NCBI GenBank assembly: GCA_973895155.1
Contig: OZ316894.1
Location: 21,204,001 to 21,268,000, forward strand
From: Marsupella aquatica
Taxonomy: Eukaryota > Marchantiophyta
DNA: 64,000 nucleotides
Reading direction: 5' to 3'
Position 1 is the first letter of the stretch. Every line of letters starts with the position of its first letter. Positions 24,800 to 37,185 of the stretch are shown here, one piece after another. The notes beneath the pieces were generated by a model. That model made no database searches and was not told where the DNA came from. It saw only the letters and a list, made by a program, of their open reading frames with translations. The translations under genes were made by a program, and so were the position numbers.

Positions 24800-27700
24800 T
24801 TTAAGGAGAGTGAATTGGTTGGAAAGGAAAACCTGGATAACACAAAGGTTTGACAAGGTGCTTGGATGGACTCTGACATTGATAGAGACAATCCAAACTT
24901 TGAAGTATACTTCCATGCATCCACTACTTACAGCTCTTTAAGAGAATATTTCTCCTGATTAATTTGTTACATTATGAATGTGTCCATCTGAGCCTCTAGA
25001 ACCACTATCTTTGTATCAAGGGGGGCTTTTCTTTTCCTGGGGATGGGGGGCTTTTCTTTTGAATTGACTGGATGTGACAACACATTATTAATGTGACATG
25101 GTCCTTGTGCTGGATAAAGGAAGATTTTGAAAGGTTTGAAAAGTGGCCCTCTACACCATGAGGTTGTGTTGGTACGTAATTGAGAGTCGTTGAAGAGGAT
25201 ATTGTTAGTCTCGGTGTAAGAACATTGCTGTTTTCCTTTCTTTCTATTTTAAAGGAACTTGCGTGTTCTATCCACCTCTGACTAACTGGCTACCTCAGGG
25301 TCACTTTTTGGTCTCTTTTTCAAGCTTTTAATTAAATCGTCATATATATATATAGTCGCCAGCTGGCTCTTCACCTGGCTGTGTCACCCTTTAAACTTTT
25401 AGATTCCTCCCCAAGAAAGAATTAAAATGTTAGAAATCCTTTTTGTAAAAGTAGCCCTGGCTAGTTCTTGGCTTGTGGACCATGATAAATTCTCTCATTG
25501 TTCCTGTCACTGAAGAGGAGCAAATGCTTGTAACACTTCCTCACCTACTATCGTAGCAATTGAAAGCAAGAAGTGTGACAATTAACAGAGAGGTTTGTGG
25601 ACCACTCTATTCTTTAAGTTTTTCCTGAGAGGATCAAGACCCTAAAAAAAGAATGATGCTTTCTAGATCCTACAGCTAGAGAGAGCATTTCAAAGGTGAC
25701 GGGGACATGCACCAAACAAGCATGGTGAATAGAGCAACTCCACTTGTCCTCTGGAGGCTACGAAGGTGCCTCTATATAATTTAGGAGGTAAGGAGAATAA
25801 ACAACAACATGGATAAATATACGTGAACTGACTTTCCATGTGTTGAAAGATCCCAAGTTTTTCGGTCCACATTAAAACAGGAAAACTGAAGCAGCAAAGG
25901 TCCCACAGTCCGACATGTGTGGTGCATGAGGTGCAGGCCTAGAAAACATTTGATTGTGTTAGCAGGAACTTGGGTCAAAGGCATTTGCATATTCAGGACC
26001 ACCAGGGTAGCCTATGAAGCATGATTTTATTGTAGTCGGCCTATTGTAGAGTTTTATTTATTTTCTCTGTAAGACTGTAAAGGCCATGTTGCATGTAGAC
26101 GGTCCTGGAAAAAATATGACCCTTTAGATAACTGATGGCAGACTATGAGTGAGCGAGACTTTCCTCCTCCTGAGGCAGTCCTCACTGCAATAATCAAGAA
26201 TTTGGAAGGCAAGGGCCAGACACTTTCCGGCTCTTCACCGTCCCGGCTTTCATATTTGAATAAGACAACAGAAACTGCTTTCCACTGCAGAGAAAACTGA
26301 GTATACTTCACAGGATTAGTCTATATTTCTATGTGCTTTTGGAGCATGAATGATGGCAAGTTTAGGAAAACACTCTCCTTGGAGGGCTTTGCTTTGGAGA
26401 ACACTCTCCTTGGTGGGCTTTACCCAACACAATAAAGTTGGCACTTCCTGAGTGAACAACTTCTAAGTGCAAATTTGGCTAATTTCAAGCTGTCCAGTTC
26501 TTCCTTTATTTTTCCTGACCATTTCTCACTTTTCATAAGTGCAAAGAGAGCTATACTAATGATAAATGTGTAAGTGCAAACCCTGTATAAGGGTATGTGT
26601 ACACTTCTGTGTAAGAGCACAAAATTCTATGCAAAACTCTTATGGATAAGTGGATCCCATTTGATAGATCTTACTTGACAAGGGTTTTACAAAAGGTATG
26701 TGCAATCCGCAGGATGTACACTCGGATGTACAGCCGATGGTTTAGGGAACGCACGAGACTCGAACTTGAACTCATGATGTCAACTTCTTGAATGTGACAA
26801 GGGACTGAGGGAAGAGGAATGACTGAAGGGTGAAGCACTCCAGCAGCAAGAAAAAGAATCATTGTGTTAGCTTTGTATAAGCACAAGTCTGAAAAGGTGT
26901 ACTTATAATATAGTGCAAACCACATGCAAGTGCAAACCCCTGGCTTCTTCCCTGAAATGTGCACTTTGGGGAAGAGCCAACTGTATTCTGGCAAAAATCT
27001 GTTTTCAAACCAAACTGACAGAATAATGTCCTAAAAATCGGGAATTTGGGACTCCTTATTTTCTGTCAATTTGTCGCCACGGTTCACTTCATCACTCGAT
27101 GAAGCATCCGTGACTTGTTCAGACCAGGGTTCAGACACAATGAAGTGACAACTTCCACCCTTTCTTCAAAGTTATATGGCCAGGGTATATGTTAAGGTTT
27201 ATGTTTTTAACTAGGGTGGCCAATGTCACCTTGTGTGAAGGAAAACAATTCTTCACCTAATTTTACCCAAATAATTTTTATCATAAGACATCCCTAGATT
27301 GAAAGGGTTTTCTTTTTAGCTAGGGTGGCCAATGTCACCTTGTGTGAAGGAGAAGATTCCGCACCTAATTTTACTCAATAAGTTTTCATCATCAGATATC
27401 CCTAGGTTGAAGGATGACAGTCAGATCTTGGCCAACGGGGTCTGTGGCAAGGGGGAAAGTGGCTAATGGAAGACAAAAAAACCTAGAGAAATTGTGTCAA
27501 AGAAATTTTGCCAAAAGCATCCAAGACTTTTCACTCATGGAATCTGGCGAATTTTCACCACCAAAAAGAAACCACTGGATGTGGGAGTCTTGGTGAATAT
27601 CTCTAGTAAATGTGCACAAGTGACGGACCACGAACATGTTCATTCACAGCGCTTCAGTACTGTAGTGCAGTTTTAAAGTTGACAACATTTTGCAATCAAA

Positions 27701-28799
27701 ACAATAAGAAGACAAATACAGAATGGGCTCTTGTGGTCCAGAATGCTGCAGAGACAATCATCGGAGGAATATATGATTGGAAGGAAGTGCCATGATAACA
27801 ACTAAACCCAATTCGGAGTTTCATGTCTTTATCACGGCTGTGTTCGGTTAGAATGAAGGAAGGAGACATTGCTGACAAATATGTGGAGTCATCTAATCTT
27901 TGATTAAATTGTTGTAAATTGTTGCCGAATTTTTCATATATTAATCACCTCCAGAGCAGAAACAAAATCTCATCTGCCTCAGAACCCTGACCTGTCTACT
28001 TGCGCTGCAACCACTTTACACAATCCTGAGAATACACTAGACCTTAAACCCGGATGCATCAAATGTCTTGTCCAACTATGACCAGAGTGCAATTTTGCAG
28101 CTCGAACATATATCCTCTACAAGGGAGTGAGCTTATACCACACGCACTCCGATCCTATCGAATTAAACAGGATGAAGTGATCACCGGGCTTTACCCTGGT
28201 CTGGAACGGTGAAATGTGTTCAGATAAGCGCTTGGCCTATCTGTTGACTCCAATTTCCCCTCCCTAGACAGAATCCTTTGTGGCCAGCACCACCTCAAAA
28301 CTGCGATTCCGGTACTATCCAGAACCTGCCATATTTGCTTTCGTTCGGTGAAGCTTTAGATTTTTACCTGTGCCACACTATCTTAACATTGAGAGCCAGA
28401 CTCTGCTGTCCAACAGCTGATGTACATATTTGTACTGTCGAAAATTCTGGTGCTCGATGTTAATGACACTTCCGGTACAGCACGAACTAGGAGTGACCAT
28501 AACGTCAACATCCAAGTAGAATTTGGGTCTGCTGTCTTGAATTACCAGCTTAGAAGGATCGTGGAAATTTCTTAGACACTTCTGTGGATCTTCTACGACT
28601 ACCAATTCCAACCCCTTGATCTACTGGCTGTACCCGATGAAAGAAGTCTATACTGCCGTTGATTTCTTCAGTCAAGGAGTCATGATTTCACTCTCAATGG
28701 CATTCACAAAAATACCTCAAAAATTAGACCAAAATATGCTGGTAATCGTGGTCTAGATCCCTTATCTGGCTCTACCTGTAGTGCAATGCTCCTGTAAAA
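24800..28799. other. Intergenic, repeat-derived
   Basis: No supported gene; open frames are short and match no family I know. It contains a short TATATA stretch near 25350, a local duplication (AACACTCTCCTTGG at about 26369 and 26401), a cluster of AAGTGCAAA / TGCACTT words at 26.46-26.96 kb, and the 27.2-27.4 kb tandem duplication. Confidence 0.5.
27195..27415. repeat. ~109-bp tandem duplication
   Basis: Two adjacent copies share CTAGGGTGGCCAATGTCACC (at 27211 and 27320), TTGTGTGAAGGA, CACCTAATTTTAC and ATCCCTAG-TTGAA. Period is about 109 bp with moderate divergence. Confidence 0.85.
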
Positions 28800-31732
28800 T
28801 CATTGCATATTGTGCAATCTTGGTTCGGGCCAGCTTGGAATGTTCGCTGTCGCCTCATTCACTGCTTTGACCAAGGTCACCTGTACTAACACAAGTCATA
28901 CACAAGAAATGAAAAGGTTTCTGAGGATGATCATATTACAACAGCTACTCAACACCAAAAAGTTTTACGAGTTGCATGAATAAAAATCAAGAATGCGAAC
29001 CTCGAAAACTTCTAAAAAAATCCGGAACGTCAAATAGCCATCTTATGCAGGTCATTTGTTTTTGGCACAAGAAGTCACAACAGTTCCAATGTTTCTCCCG
29101 TCTAGAAGAATGTATAGTAGCATCTTTTGTCGCTTATCTGAAATAATTGGCGCAACTAAGGTATTTGAAATCTGAAAAACTTCAGTTTACAGACCGAACA
29201 GGTTAGCGAAATCCAAAATTTTCAGAACGCACCACTGTTTCGGGAACTCCAGGAGGAGGCATAGGAAAATTTTTGGGAGGATATTTTTCTGAGAAGGACC
29301 TCTTGTCAAACCTCCACTCCCCAATCGTCCCATACGTCAACTCACCCTGCAGCACATATCCAGAATCCTCCCCATAATGTCAGCATACGGTGAAGTTCAA
29401 CAATCGTACCCAACTACCCGTCCAGAGAAATGAGGTTTCTGGGTAAATGATACTGATAAGGGATGAAAATGCGGACTCTGCTCAAGTTTAATGTGCAAAG
29501 TAGTAGAGCTATTGGTCAAATTCACCAAACATATCTGGCCGGTCCCTTGTGCATAAATAAGTGAATTCAAGTACCATCTTTCAAACTCGATATTACAGGG
29601 GGATCCGCATACTTTAGCTGTTGCACCTATGGAGGATACTACCTTCATGTTATAATCACATCCATAAGAGTAGTGAATGATATAACCGTTCTTGATTGCT
29701 GTGTCAAACGGAGTCTGGAAACAGACGGCAATACCACAGGATAAGACGATGGACTTGCAAAGCCAAATTACCTTCATTGTGTAATCACAGCCATATGTGT
29801 AGTGAATGATGTACATGTCTCGTAGTTCAAGGTCCCAAGGAGGCTGAAATCAAACAGCAGAGAAACTGTCATGAGTTATGACATTTATCTATAAAAGATA
29901 TAAGACTTATACTTTGCAAATTTCATGAGTTGGGACAGAAAAATTGAAAACTCCCCCACGCACAATTCAGAAACCCTAAGATTGGAACTTGGTAGCTACC
30001 GCGCCTTCTGTCAAGGTCATTATTACCTGGAGCATGAAATCTTTCCTCAGAATGTGCTGAACACCATGAAGGGCAGATGCTGTAGCATAGGCGTACCTGC
30101 CATAGAGTCCACACGATCTGTTAACGTCCCTTACTTCCGTGGCACTCTATTCGAAGTCATTGTACAATTATACTGTCTATCACAAGCACAGTTCTAGAGA
30201 TCAATTCCGCGCGGATTCGTAAAAACTACAAAAAGCATTCAAATCCAATTTGTGGTCTTACATTTCCAGCACCCAACCAAATTCCTTATCAGCTTCTGGA
30301 TCGTCTTTCATGGCTAGCGAGGTATTGTGCCAGGTTGGAGCAATCTTCATCAGCTGAGACTGAACTCACCAAAGATAAAACCCAATTTCCCCGGATCAGA
30401 GCGAAACTCGCATGAAGAAATTGGGAGACCGAATGCTTGAAAATGCAATATGGCACACTCTATGTTGACATTAGGTAGATGAAGTTCGAGGGAGACAGAA
30501 ACTCGAGCAACACCTTCTTGATGATGACTGGCGAGTTGCCGATCGGGTCAACGTTGGAGATTGGGCCCTTTTCGACGGGATAAAACCTCCGCATAATTTT
30601 TTCAAACCGTTTGGGCTCGATGTAGAAAAAAGGAAACCCAGCAGGCATGTCATCTGTAGCCAAATTAGGCAGCGCCCTTATGAAAATGTGATCCGGTTCG
30701 GCCATCATAATATACCTGACACGACGGCATTGGGGAGCTGTTAGATTGCAGACAGGCCCGCTTTTAATTTCCTAACTACGCAAGCAACCTCAAGCAGGGG
30801 TCATCCAATGATGAGACGAAATCAGCAGTGACTTCAGAGATTCGACAAATTATGTCATGTCTTGAGCCAAAAATATGAGCTGAATGCCAGGCATTGCTAT
30901 TTCAAACACTCACTCTTCTTCAATGTTCGCCTTTTCTAGCCATTGAACAAACGCCCACGGCCGGTTCAAAACGACATATCCCTGCACAATCAAACCATCC
31001 ACTGTCTCGATCGGGTACGGGTATGGGTCTATCCAGCTTACGAAATGGCAGTTTCCGCCGATGTGAGCTGATCCTGATTTTGGTTAATTTCTTTGGTTCC
31101 GTTAAACCCAGCTGAGCAGGTGAAGAAACACAAGTCTCATCCACTCTGCAACAACGGAAATAACTAAGGACGGAATGGAACATTTAGAAATTGCTTTGGA
31201 GCGACATTGCAAACAAGAAAGAACTAGACGAAGATAAATAGAAACGCTCCCTCCAGGAAAACATCCTCAGCCGTTGCGAAAACGAGGAACACACCCGGTC
31301 TTGGCCCGGAGGCAGAGGATCCACTATGAATGTGGGAATTTCATCCATCACGTCGTCGGGTTTGCCGGAGTGCAAGAGTCGGGTGAACCCACCCATTTCG
31401 GAATCCGGATGATCCTTCAATTTCTTATACCAGTAGTACATAATCAGGCACTGCCACCGGTTATATAGCGACTCATTAACCGTGACCACCACGTGATACA
31501 ACCTCTTTTTCTTCGGTCCCTGCTGCAAACGCCTCAAATCGCGCGGCATTTTCACTAGTGGATCGAAGTACCTTTCGGAATTCTCGTCATCTAAAACCGA
31601 ATTAGAAAGAGCACCACGATCAGACAAGTTCAACTTCGCCCTGTACATGACGATCATCGACGCCGTGTTGTACGTGACTACACAGAGGGCAAACGTGACC
31701 ACCAGCAAGAAAATGAGCGTCGTCCGCCTCAT
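28800..31732 (-). CDS. HPAT: Hydroxyproline O-arabinosyltransferase (HPAT/RDN1 family, GT95), 8 exons
   Basis: Golgi type II glycosyltransferase that in plants adds L-arabinofuranose to hydroxyproline of extensins and CLE peptides. Exons: 31295-31732, 30914-30981, 30514-30715, 30262-30353, 30027-30096, then 29772-29843 or 29643-29714, 29233-29346, 28800-28880. They sum to 1137 nt (378 aa) with consistent phases and GT-AG ends. Start: ATG at 31732, followed by a hydrophobic signal-anchor (about residues 6-30). Conserved blocks in order: NRWQCLIMYYWYKKLKD, GFTRLLHSGKPDDVMDEIPT, GYVVLNRPWAFVQWLEKANI, MMAEPDHIFIRALPNL, EKGPISNVDPIGNSPVIIKK, YATASALHGVQHILRKDF, PPWDLE..YIIHYTYGCDY, GELTYGTIGEWRFDKRS and VNEATANIP. 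Length matches the family. Exon 6 occurs as two homologous copies (separate entries). The upstream minus-strand leader (31.74-32.3 kb) is purine-rich. Confidence 0.95.
29643..29714 (-). other. HPAT alternative exon 6b (72 nt)
   Basis: Phase 0 both ends; acceptor TTCCAG/ACT, donor ATGAAG/GTAGTA. Encodes TPFDTAIKNGYIIHYSYGC plus DYNMK. The IIHY-YGCDY-MK core is kept but the PPWDLE part is replaced. Only 57 nt separate it from exon 6a. Confidence 0.82.
29772..29843 (-). other. HPAT alternative exon 6a (72 nt)
   Basis: Phase 0 both ends; acceptor TTTCAG/CCT, donor ATGAAG/GTAATT. Encodes PPWDLELRDMYIIHYTYGC plus DYTMK and keeps the family-conserved PPWDLE. Confidence 0.85.
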
Positions 31733-32570
31733 TGTGCCGAAATCTTTCCTCTTCTCTACGCGTTCAAATCACTTCCTTCCCCTGCTACTCCCTCCGCTTC
31801 TCTCCCTATAAAAACCCCCACGACCTCCTCGCGAGCTCGTCTTCACCTTGTCGCACCAATAATCGCCCCAATCCACCGACACAGCCGTCTCTCAATCAAT
31901 CATTCACAACTGAATCCATCGCCACCGCCCTCGCTAAATGAGCCCAAACCTACGCCCCTTCTCTGCTGTTCCTCCTCCTCCTCCTCCTCGCGCAGAATTC
32001 GAGCTCATCCATTTCTGCTCTCTTCTCAAACAATCGTCCCGTGGGTTCTCAAGAATCACGTCCATTTCTGCTGGCTCAAATGCTCTCTCGTCAAATCGAC
32101 CTGTCGGATCTCAATGTCTTTATCGTCCCACTGTCTTCATCGTCCCGGGCGAGAAGCAGGTTTCCATCGCTGCCAAGACCTTCAGACCTTCAGACCTGAT
32201 GATGAGGAGGAGGAGGAGGAAAATGTACCGAATTTGTTCCAATTTCGGAATGCGCGAGAGAGACAATCATGAGCTGGACTGAGATAACTCTTCTGAGATC
32301 GAGCCCGCATTAAATTTGATGGAGGATTTCCTCGATTCCGCGTCGGCGAGCTGCTGCTGCAGCTCTGTTCTCCGACCGAACCCGCATTTGACGGACGATG
32401 CTTTCGGTCTCACAGAAGACATTTCTCTTCAGTCTTCAGTCTTCATTCCCTTCGAAAGTAAACGTACCGGTTTGTTTTGTGATGGGGCCAGTGGGGCCAA
32501 GCCGAGCCGACAGTGGCGGACACCGTTGGCTCCGTACGGACTCTCCAACGGTATTACGTTAAAACAGTGA
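31733..32570. other. 5' flank of the HPAT gene
   Basis: Probable leader and promoter region of the minus-strand arabinosyltransferase. It is pyrimidine-rich on the plus strand, with CTCCTCCTCCTCCTC near 31971 and GAGGAGGAGGAGGA near 32205. Plus-strand open frames at 31732-31941 and 31938-32282 are low-complexity and match nothing I recognise. Confidence 0.4.
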
Positions 32571-32617
32571 ACCTGTCTAAGTGCAGGTTTCCCGGGATGA
32601 CACCATCGAGTAGCACC

Positions 32618-32753
32618 ACCAAGTAGCACTTATCCAGGGACTGGACTATGTTATAAGTGCACAGGGTATCATTCACGCATTTTTCACCAAGTAGCACTTA
32701 TCCAGGGACTGGACTATGTTATAAGTGCACAGGGTATCATTCACGCATTTTTC
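32618..32753. repeat. Perfect 68-bp tandem duplication
   Basis: The units at 32618-32685 and 32686-32753 look identical, each running from ACCAAGTAGCACTTATCCAG to CACGCATTTTTC. Identity implies a recent event. It lies 34 bp from the solo LTR. Confidence 0.88.
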
Positions 32754-32786
32754 CATTAGCAGGAACCCAGGGGGTCCTGGTACATG

Positions 32787-33131
32787 TGTTGAGCATAGCC
32801 TACATTCGTAACGGCAAGCCCGTGAACCATCAAACGCATAAGAGTCGACACACAGAGATACGTGGTTCACCTCCACTTGAGGCTACGTCCACGGGAACAC
32901 ACAAGAGCTTTATTGCACTCTAGGCCGACCGGTCATACCAAACATCCACAGCAGAAGCTCTCCCTATCTCTCAACTAGCTCCGTAACAATGAGCCTAACT
33001 TCCACCCAGGGTTTGGCATCAGCCCTGGCTATATATACAACAGCACTACCGTTAACATTAACTAAGTTCTAACTCGAGTTAGACTAACTGTGGTTAGCTC
33101 ATGAGTCACAAGACTAGAGCAATATCTAACA
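32787..33131 (-). mobile_element. Solo LTR (345 bp) with 5-bp target duplication
   Basis: Ends are TGTTGAGC...ATCTAACA on the plus strand, giving 5'-TG...CA-3' termini. The flanking target duplication ACATG lies at 32782-32786 and 33132-33136. On the minus strand it starts TGTTAGATATTGCTC and holds a TATATATA stretch and an AATAAA signal, so transcription was on the minus strand. No primer-binding site or internal region adjoins it, as expected after LTR-LTR recombination. Superfamily is likely Copia from its size. Confidence 0.85.
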
Positions 33132-34000
33132 ACATGCACATCAAAGTATGATATATACGGGCATAAGATATCATTCCATACCATGATAAATCTTGTTGTG
33201 CACACCGGACATTACCACGTTTTGATGTGTGATTACCGGCAGGGGAACTCAGGTTCCCACTCAAACCAAACCCTGCCACAAAATTTGGAATAGACTATTT
33301 TATAAGTGCATGGGGTATCATCCATGCACTTTGGGTTGATTGGGGAACCTGGCTTTCTGCACTCAACCCAAAGCCGGCCACAAAATTTCCTAAGAGGGGA
33401 GCAAAAACAGGTGAGGGTTAGAATTTATAGAGTGAAAGAAAAAATTATTGGTTTGAAATCCAAAGTCTACTTGTTGCAGGTTGTGCATAGAGTTGTATCT
33501 CAATGGTCAAAACTTCTGGCTCTCAGAGTCAGGTCCTAAGGCCAAATCCAGAGTAGTAACTTTAGGCTTTTGTGCCTTGAAAAAGAACTAAATAACCCTT
33601 TGGAGGGTAGGAAATTGTGATGGGAATGCAGGTTTAATAATTTACGTGCATAGTCCACACTATCTAATAAGTGCCTGGGAATTGCTTATGCACTTCCGTG
33701 TTGCATTGTTTCCCACACAACTGACTCCTCATACCTGCCCAAGCCCTCATATTGCATGATTCAACTGGATAAGTGCATGAAACCACTTTATGTAGTTGTT
33801 TGTTGCACTTATCAATAAATCCTTCTTATGTATGCATTGCCCTACTGATAAATGCACGTGTTAAAATCGGAAATGTACCCATATATTTATTGTTTAGTGC
33901 AAACATTTTGTTTTTTAGTAAGGGTCAATCTGCACTTATGCAATTTGCATTTTTTGGTGCATTTACAAAGGAAATCACTCTTAAATATGAGCGGACTACA

Positions 34001-37000
34001 GCACTATCCACGCTGCTCGATCACTGTAGACACTGGCACTCAATATCTAGGGACATCATCTAAGGGGGCCTTTACAAGGACTCAGCGGCAGTTTTCTTAT
34101 TTTTCTGTGTGAGAGATGTAATCCTAGCTTCAAATGTGGGAACAGGACAGACTTTACATGAACTTCGGGGAGCAATCAGGCAAAACCAGTACCGATCCTA
34201 ATCACTTGTGGGTCACTTGTGGGTCAATTGTGGGACCCTTGTTAAAAACATTGCTGTAAAGAATTATTCTTGCTCTTTTAAAGACATCAATGGGGACACA
34301 GGGCATCAATGTTAAGACAGCTCTCAATTTCTTTATCCTTCAGGTTATATCAAATACCTCTTTTAAGTCTCTATGCAGGAATCGTAACCATCCATGGACC
34401 AATGTAAAACAGTCATTTCAGTGAGATTTGACTGTGGTTGAATCAGTTAATGCTTGGCTGTATGCAGCGCAGGAGAGACTGGTGGGTGACTAAGGTCTTT
34501 CCATTCACTCCCATTTTCAACCCCTAGCCCAGCTCCTTGCAACACCATTCAAAGTATACCATTTCAACACTTCAGCTATCTCACCCTCTTTGCAACAAAG
34601 AAGGTACCCCTACTCCCTTTGGTGGTTCATTATATCCATTCACCCCCTATTGCCTTCTTACAAAGGGGAACAGTCCATCCGAAGTGTAGCTTCCTCTGGG
34701 GTCTATTCGCCCCCTTTCAAACCAACCCCCCATTCCTCTGGGCTGTGTTCCATTCGCACCCCTTCAGGCCAACCCCCATTTCGCAACCCACTCCCAAGAT
34801 TGTCGAGAAAATTGCGGCTGTTTGTTGTTTGTAGTTTTGGGGGTCACCCTTGAGCAAATAGCCAAACTGGGAGGCAGCAAGCGCCTTCCCCTTCCGAGTT
34901 CCACCCCCAGTCTGACCAGCAGGCTCGGTTTCAACTTCTCCTTCCCAGTTCCACCCCCAGTCTGACCGGTGGGCTCGGTTTCAATGAATCTGTTACCTGC
35001 AGCAGCCTGTTTTGTGATTATGCACGTTGGGCTGTTATGTTGCTTCGACGACTCTTTGCAAACAAATGTCCCTTCCAATGTCTCTTCCTACTCCCCTGTC
35101 TGACGACCCTTAGAAGGAGTGGCAGTGGCAGCAGATGACGAAGCCATTACTGGTAAATCACGTCTAGTCCAAGCCCTTGTTCGGCAGTCGAGCATGATTC
35201 TCATCAAACTTACAGCCTCAAAGTCCCAAAGGTCTGGGAGGAAGAATTTCTCAAATTCGACCCCTTCTAATACCAATCAATTCAGAGACTGCGGGAGCGA
35301 GCAATTGGGGACCTGCCAGCAAAGCGAATTTGGGGTGCTGCGCAATCTGGCAGCGTACACTTCCGTTGTCTCGCCCCCTTTGCATCAATAGGTTTTTAAC
35401 CCCTACCCACTTCTTGCAAAGAGGAGGACAGTCCATCTGAAGTGAGGTGTACCCTTCCTTGTCGCACCCTCTTTGCAACAACAGGTGTTCCCCCTTCCTT
35501 CTTCTTGCACAGGGGGAGAGGTGAGGTGTACCCTTCCTACTCTTCCGGTGTCTCAACCTCTTTGCAACAATGGGAAAGGGGCCGAATGGAAATCACATAT
35601 GGGAATCACATCTAAGGTGCAAGCCCTTGCGTGGACAGGATGCAAGGTCATCATTCTGGTACACAAAGGTTTTACTAGGTTAGCTTTCTGCTCGACAGTT
35701 ACCAATCTAAAACACATCTAAAACACGTTCAGTATCCTGGGTCGTGTGTGATTCATGTGAAGTAGTTTTCTGTGTTTCGTGTTGATGATCGTAAATGTTG
35801 AGATTGTGAAGTGAAGGACTTACGCCAGCTATTCTACTTACCTCGACTTTCCTTCACTACGCACATACTTCAACAAATTGGAAGTACTAGCCTGATTACC
35901 CGTTCCTTGAATGCATTAGGAGATGAAACGAAAACAAAAAAGCTTGCAATCATATTTTTCTTATGATTCATCTTTGCTCTCATCCCTGTTTTCTCTATGC
36001 ACTTTCACTTATCTTAGAGTCACGAGTCTAGAGGCTTCACTCTAGACAGTAGAGTAGCCCCTAAGAGTAGGTTTCAATCGCACTTTATTAGTAAGATTGT
36101 TGACCCACAAGAAGAAAAAACGAATTGAACCTGTAAACGAGTATTGCAGACGTTAGCAAGCTTGTGAATTGCGAGGCGCTAAGCAAGTGATGAATCTTTC
36201 TTGACTTGAGTTGGGATGAGGACACCGTGGTAAGTGAGCAGTAAGTCTTACGACAAAATCAACTCACAATTGTACTGTAGATTTCTGTGTCGAACATGTT
36301 GCTACCCGAGCTAGAGTTCATGAGATCTATGTAGCGAGGACAACATTTTCACATATCCAGCTTGGATATCTGTTGAGTTCTGCATAACAAGCTCAATTGA
36401 CGAAGACAATGAAGCAAAGCAGTGTTCAAGACGTTTCAAAGACTAGCTAACGCTCCCTCAATCTGAATCTCGTCCTATAGTTTACAAGAGGCCGTTCTCG
36501 AAAGATTGGCTGTCAAGCAACTTCGAGAGAGTGTTTTGTGAAAGGAGGGAACACGAATCACAGAATCAACAAAAGATCCCATACACTCGGGTCTACAGTA
36601 CGAAGACTAGATTTCTTGGAAGAAATGCAAAGAAACATATTAACTGTTCTGGACCTTTGCCATAGATTATTATGCAGGCTCAAAGTATAAGACCATCACA
36701 GTGCAAGCCCCACATCCACATTCGCCCCACCCCAACTTTTTTCCAATGAGACCCTCACTGTGTGTTCACCCTCCAAAATTAGACACCTTGCTGCACAAAA
36801 AACCTTCTTTGAATATTCCAATACAGTCGTCTTTCATGTAGTAATACTGTCATCAAAATACTGGGGAGGAACCGGTCCGCTTTACCCTAAAGGCCATTCT
36901 TCTCCCCAACTGCCCAAAGTATCATGTCGAATCTAAACATGACGAAAATTCAAGTTCACAAAACCAAAAGTCATGACACAAACTCTAAATCTCTGTACGG

Positions 37001-37185
37001 GTCTTAACCCTTGAAAGCACACAATCAGGTCAACCCAGAAATTAAATTCAATTTTCTTCGATCATCCGGCACTGCCAAAACTCAAAGCGCGCTTTAAATT
37101 CAAGAAGATATTGGCCTGCTGCACATAATGAGCACCTAGTGTACCGTACTGTGGCCTTAAATTTGGTTTGCATGACTTCTAAAGG
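34001..37185. other. Intergenic, repeat-derived
   Basis: No supported gene. Short duplications include a pair of about 52-bp units at 34885-34990 (AGTTCCACCCCCAGTCTGACC twice) and recurring CTCTTTGCAACAA words at 34588, 35470 and 35555. At 36.0-36.1 kb GAGGCTTCACTCTAGAC ... GCACTTTATTAG matches a copy at 40.35-40.41 kb. Confidence 0.5.

Larger units (their letters stand above)
32575..34000. repeat. Cluster of TGCACTTAT / ATAAGTGCA words
   Basis: About a dozen copies of ATAAGTGCA or its complement TGCACTTAT (some with one mismatch) occur in both orientations. Examples are near 32652, 32720, 33303, 33668, 33770, 33803, 33847 and 33930. Such clusters are typical of transposase-binding subterminal repeats of DNA transposons. 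No transposase ORF is visible. Confidence 0.55.

Noticed and set aside
26740-26790. GAGACTCGAACTTGAACTC, looking like part of a tRNA or PBS
   Set aside because: No acceptor stem or cloverleaf can be drawn around it and no LTR ends adjoin it.
31800-31815. TATAAAAA as a promoter for a plus-strand gene
   Set aside because: No supported plus-strand gene follows; the open frames downstream are low-complexity.
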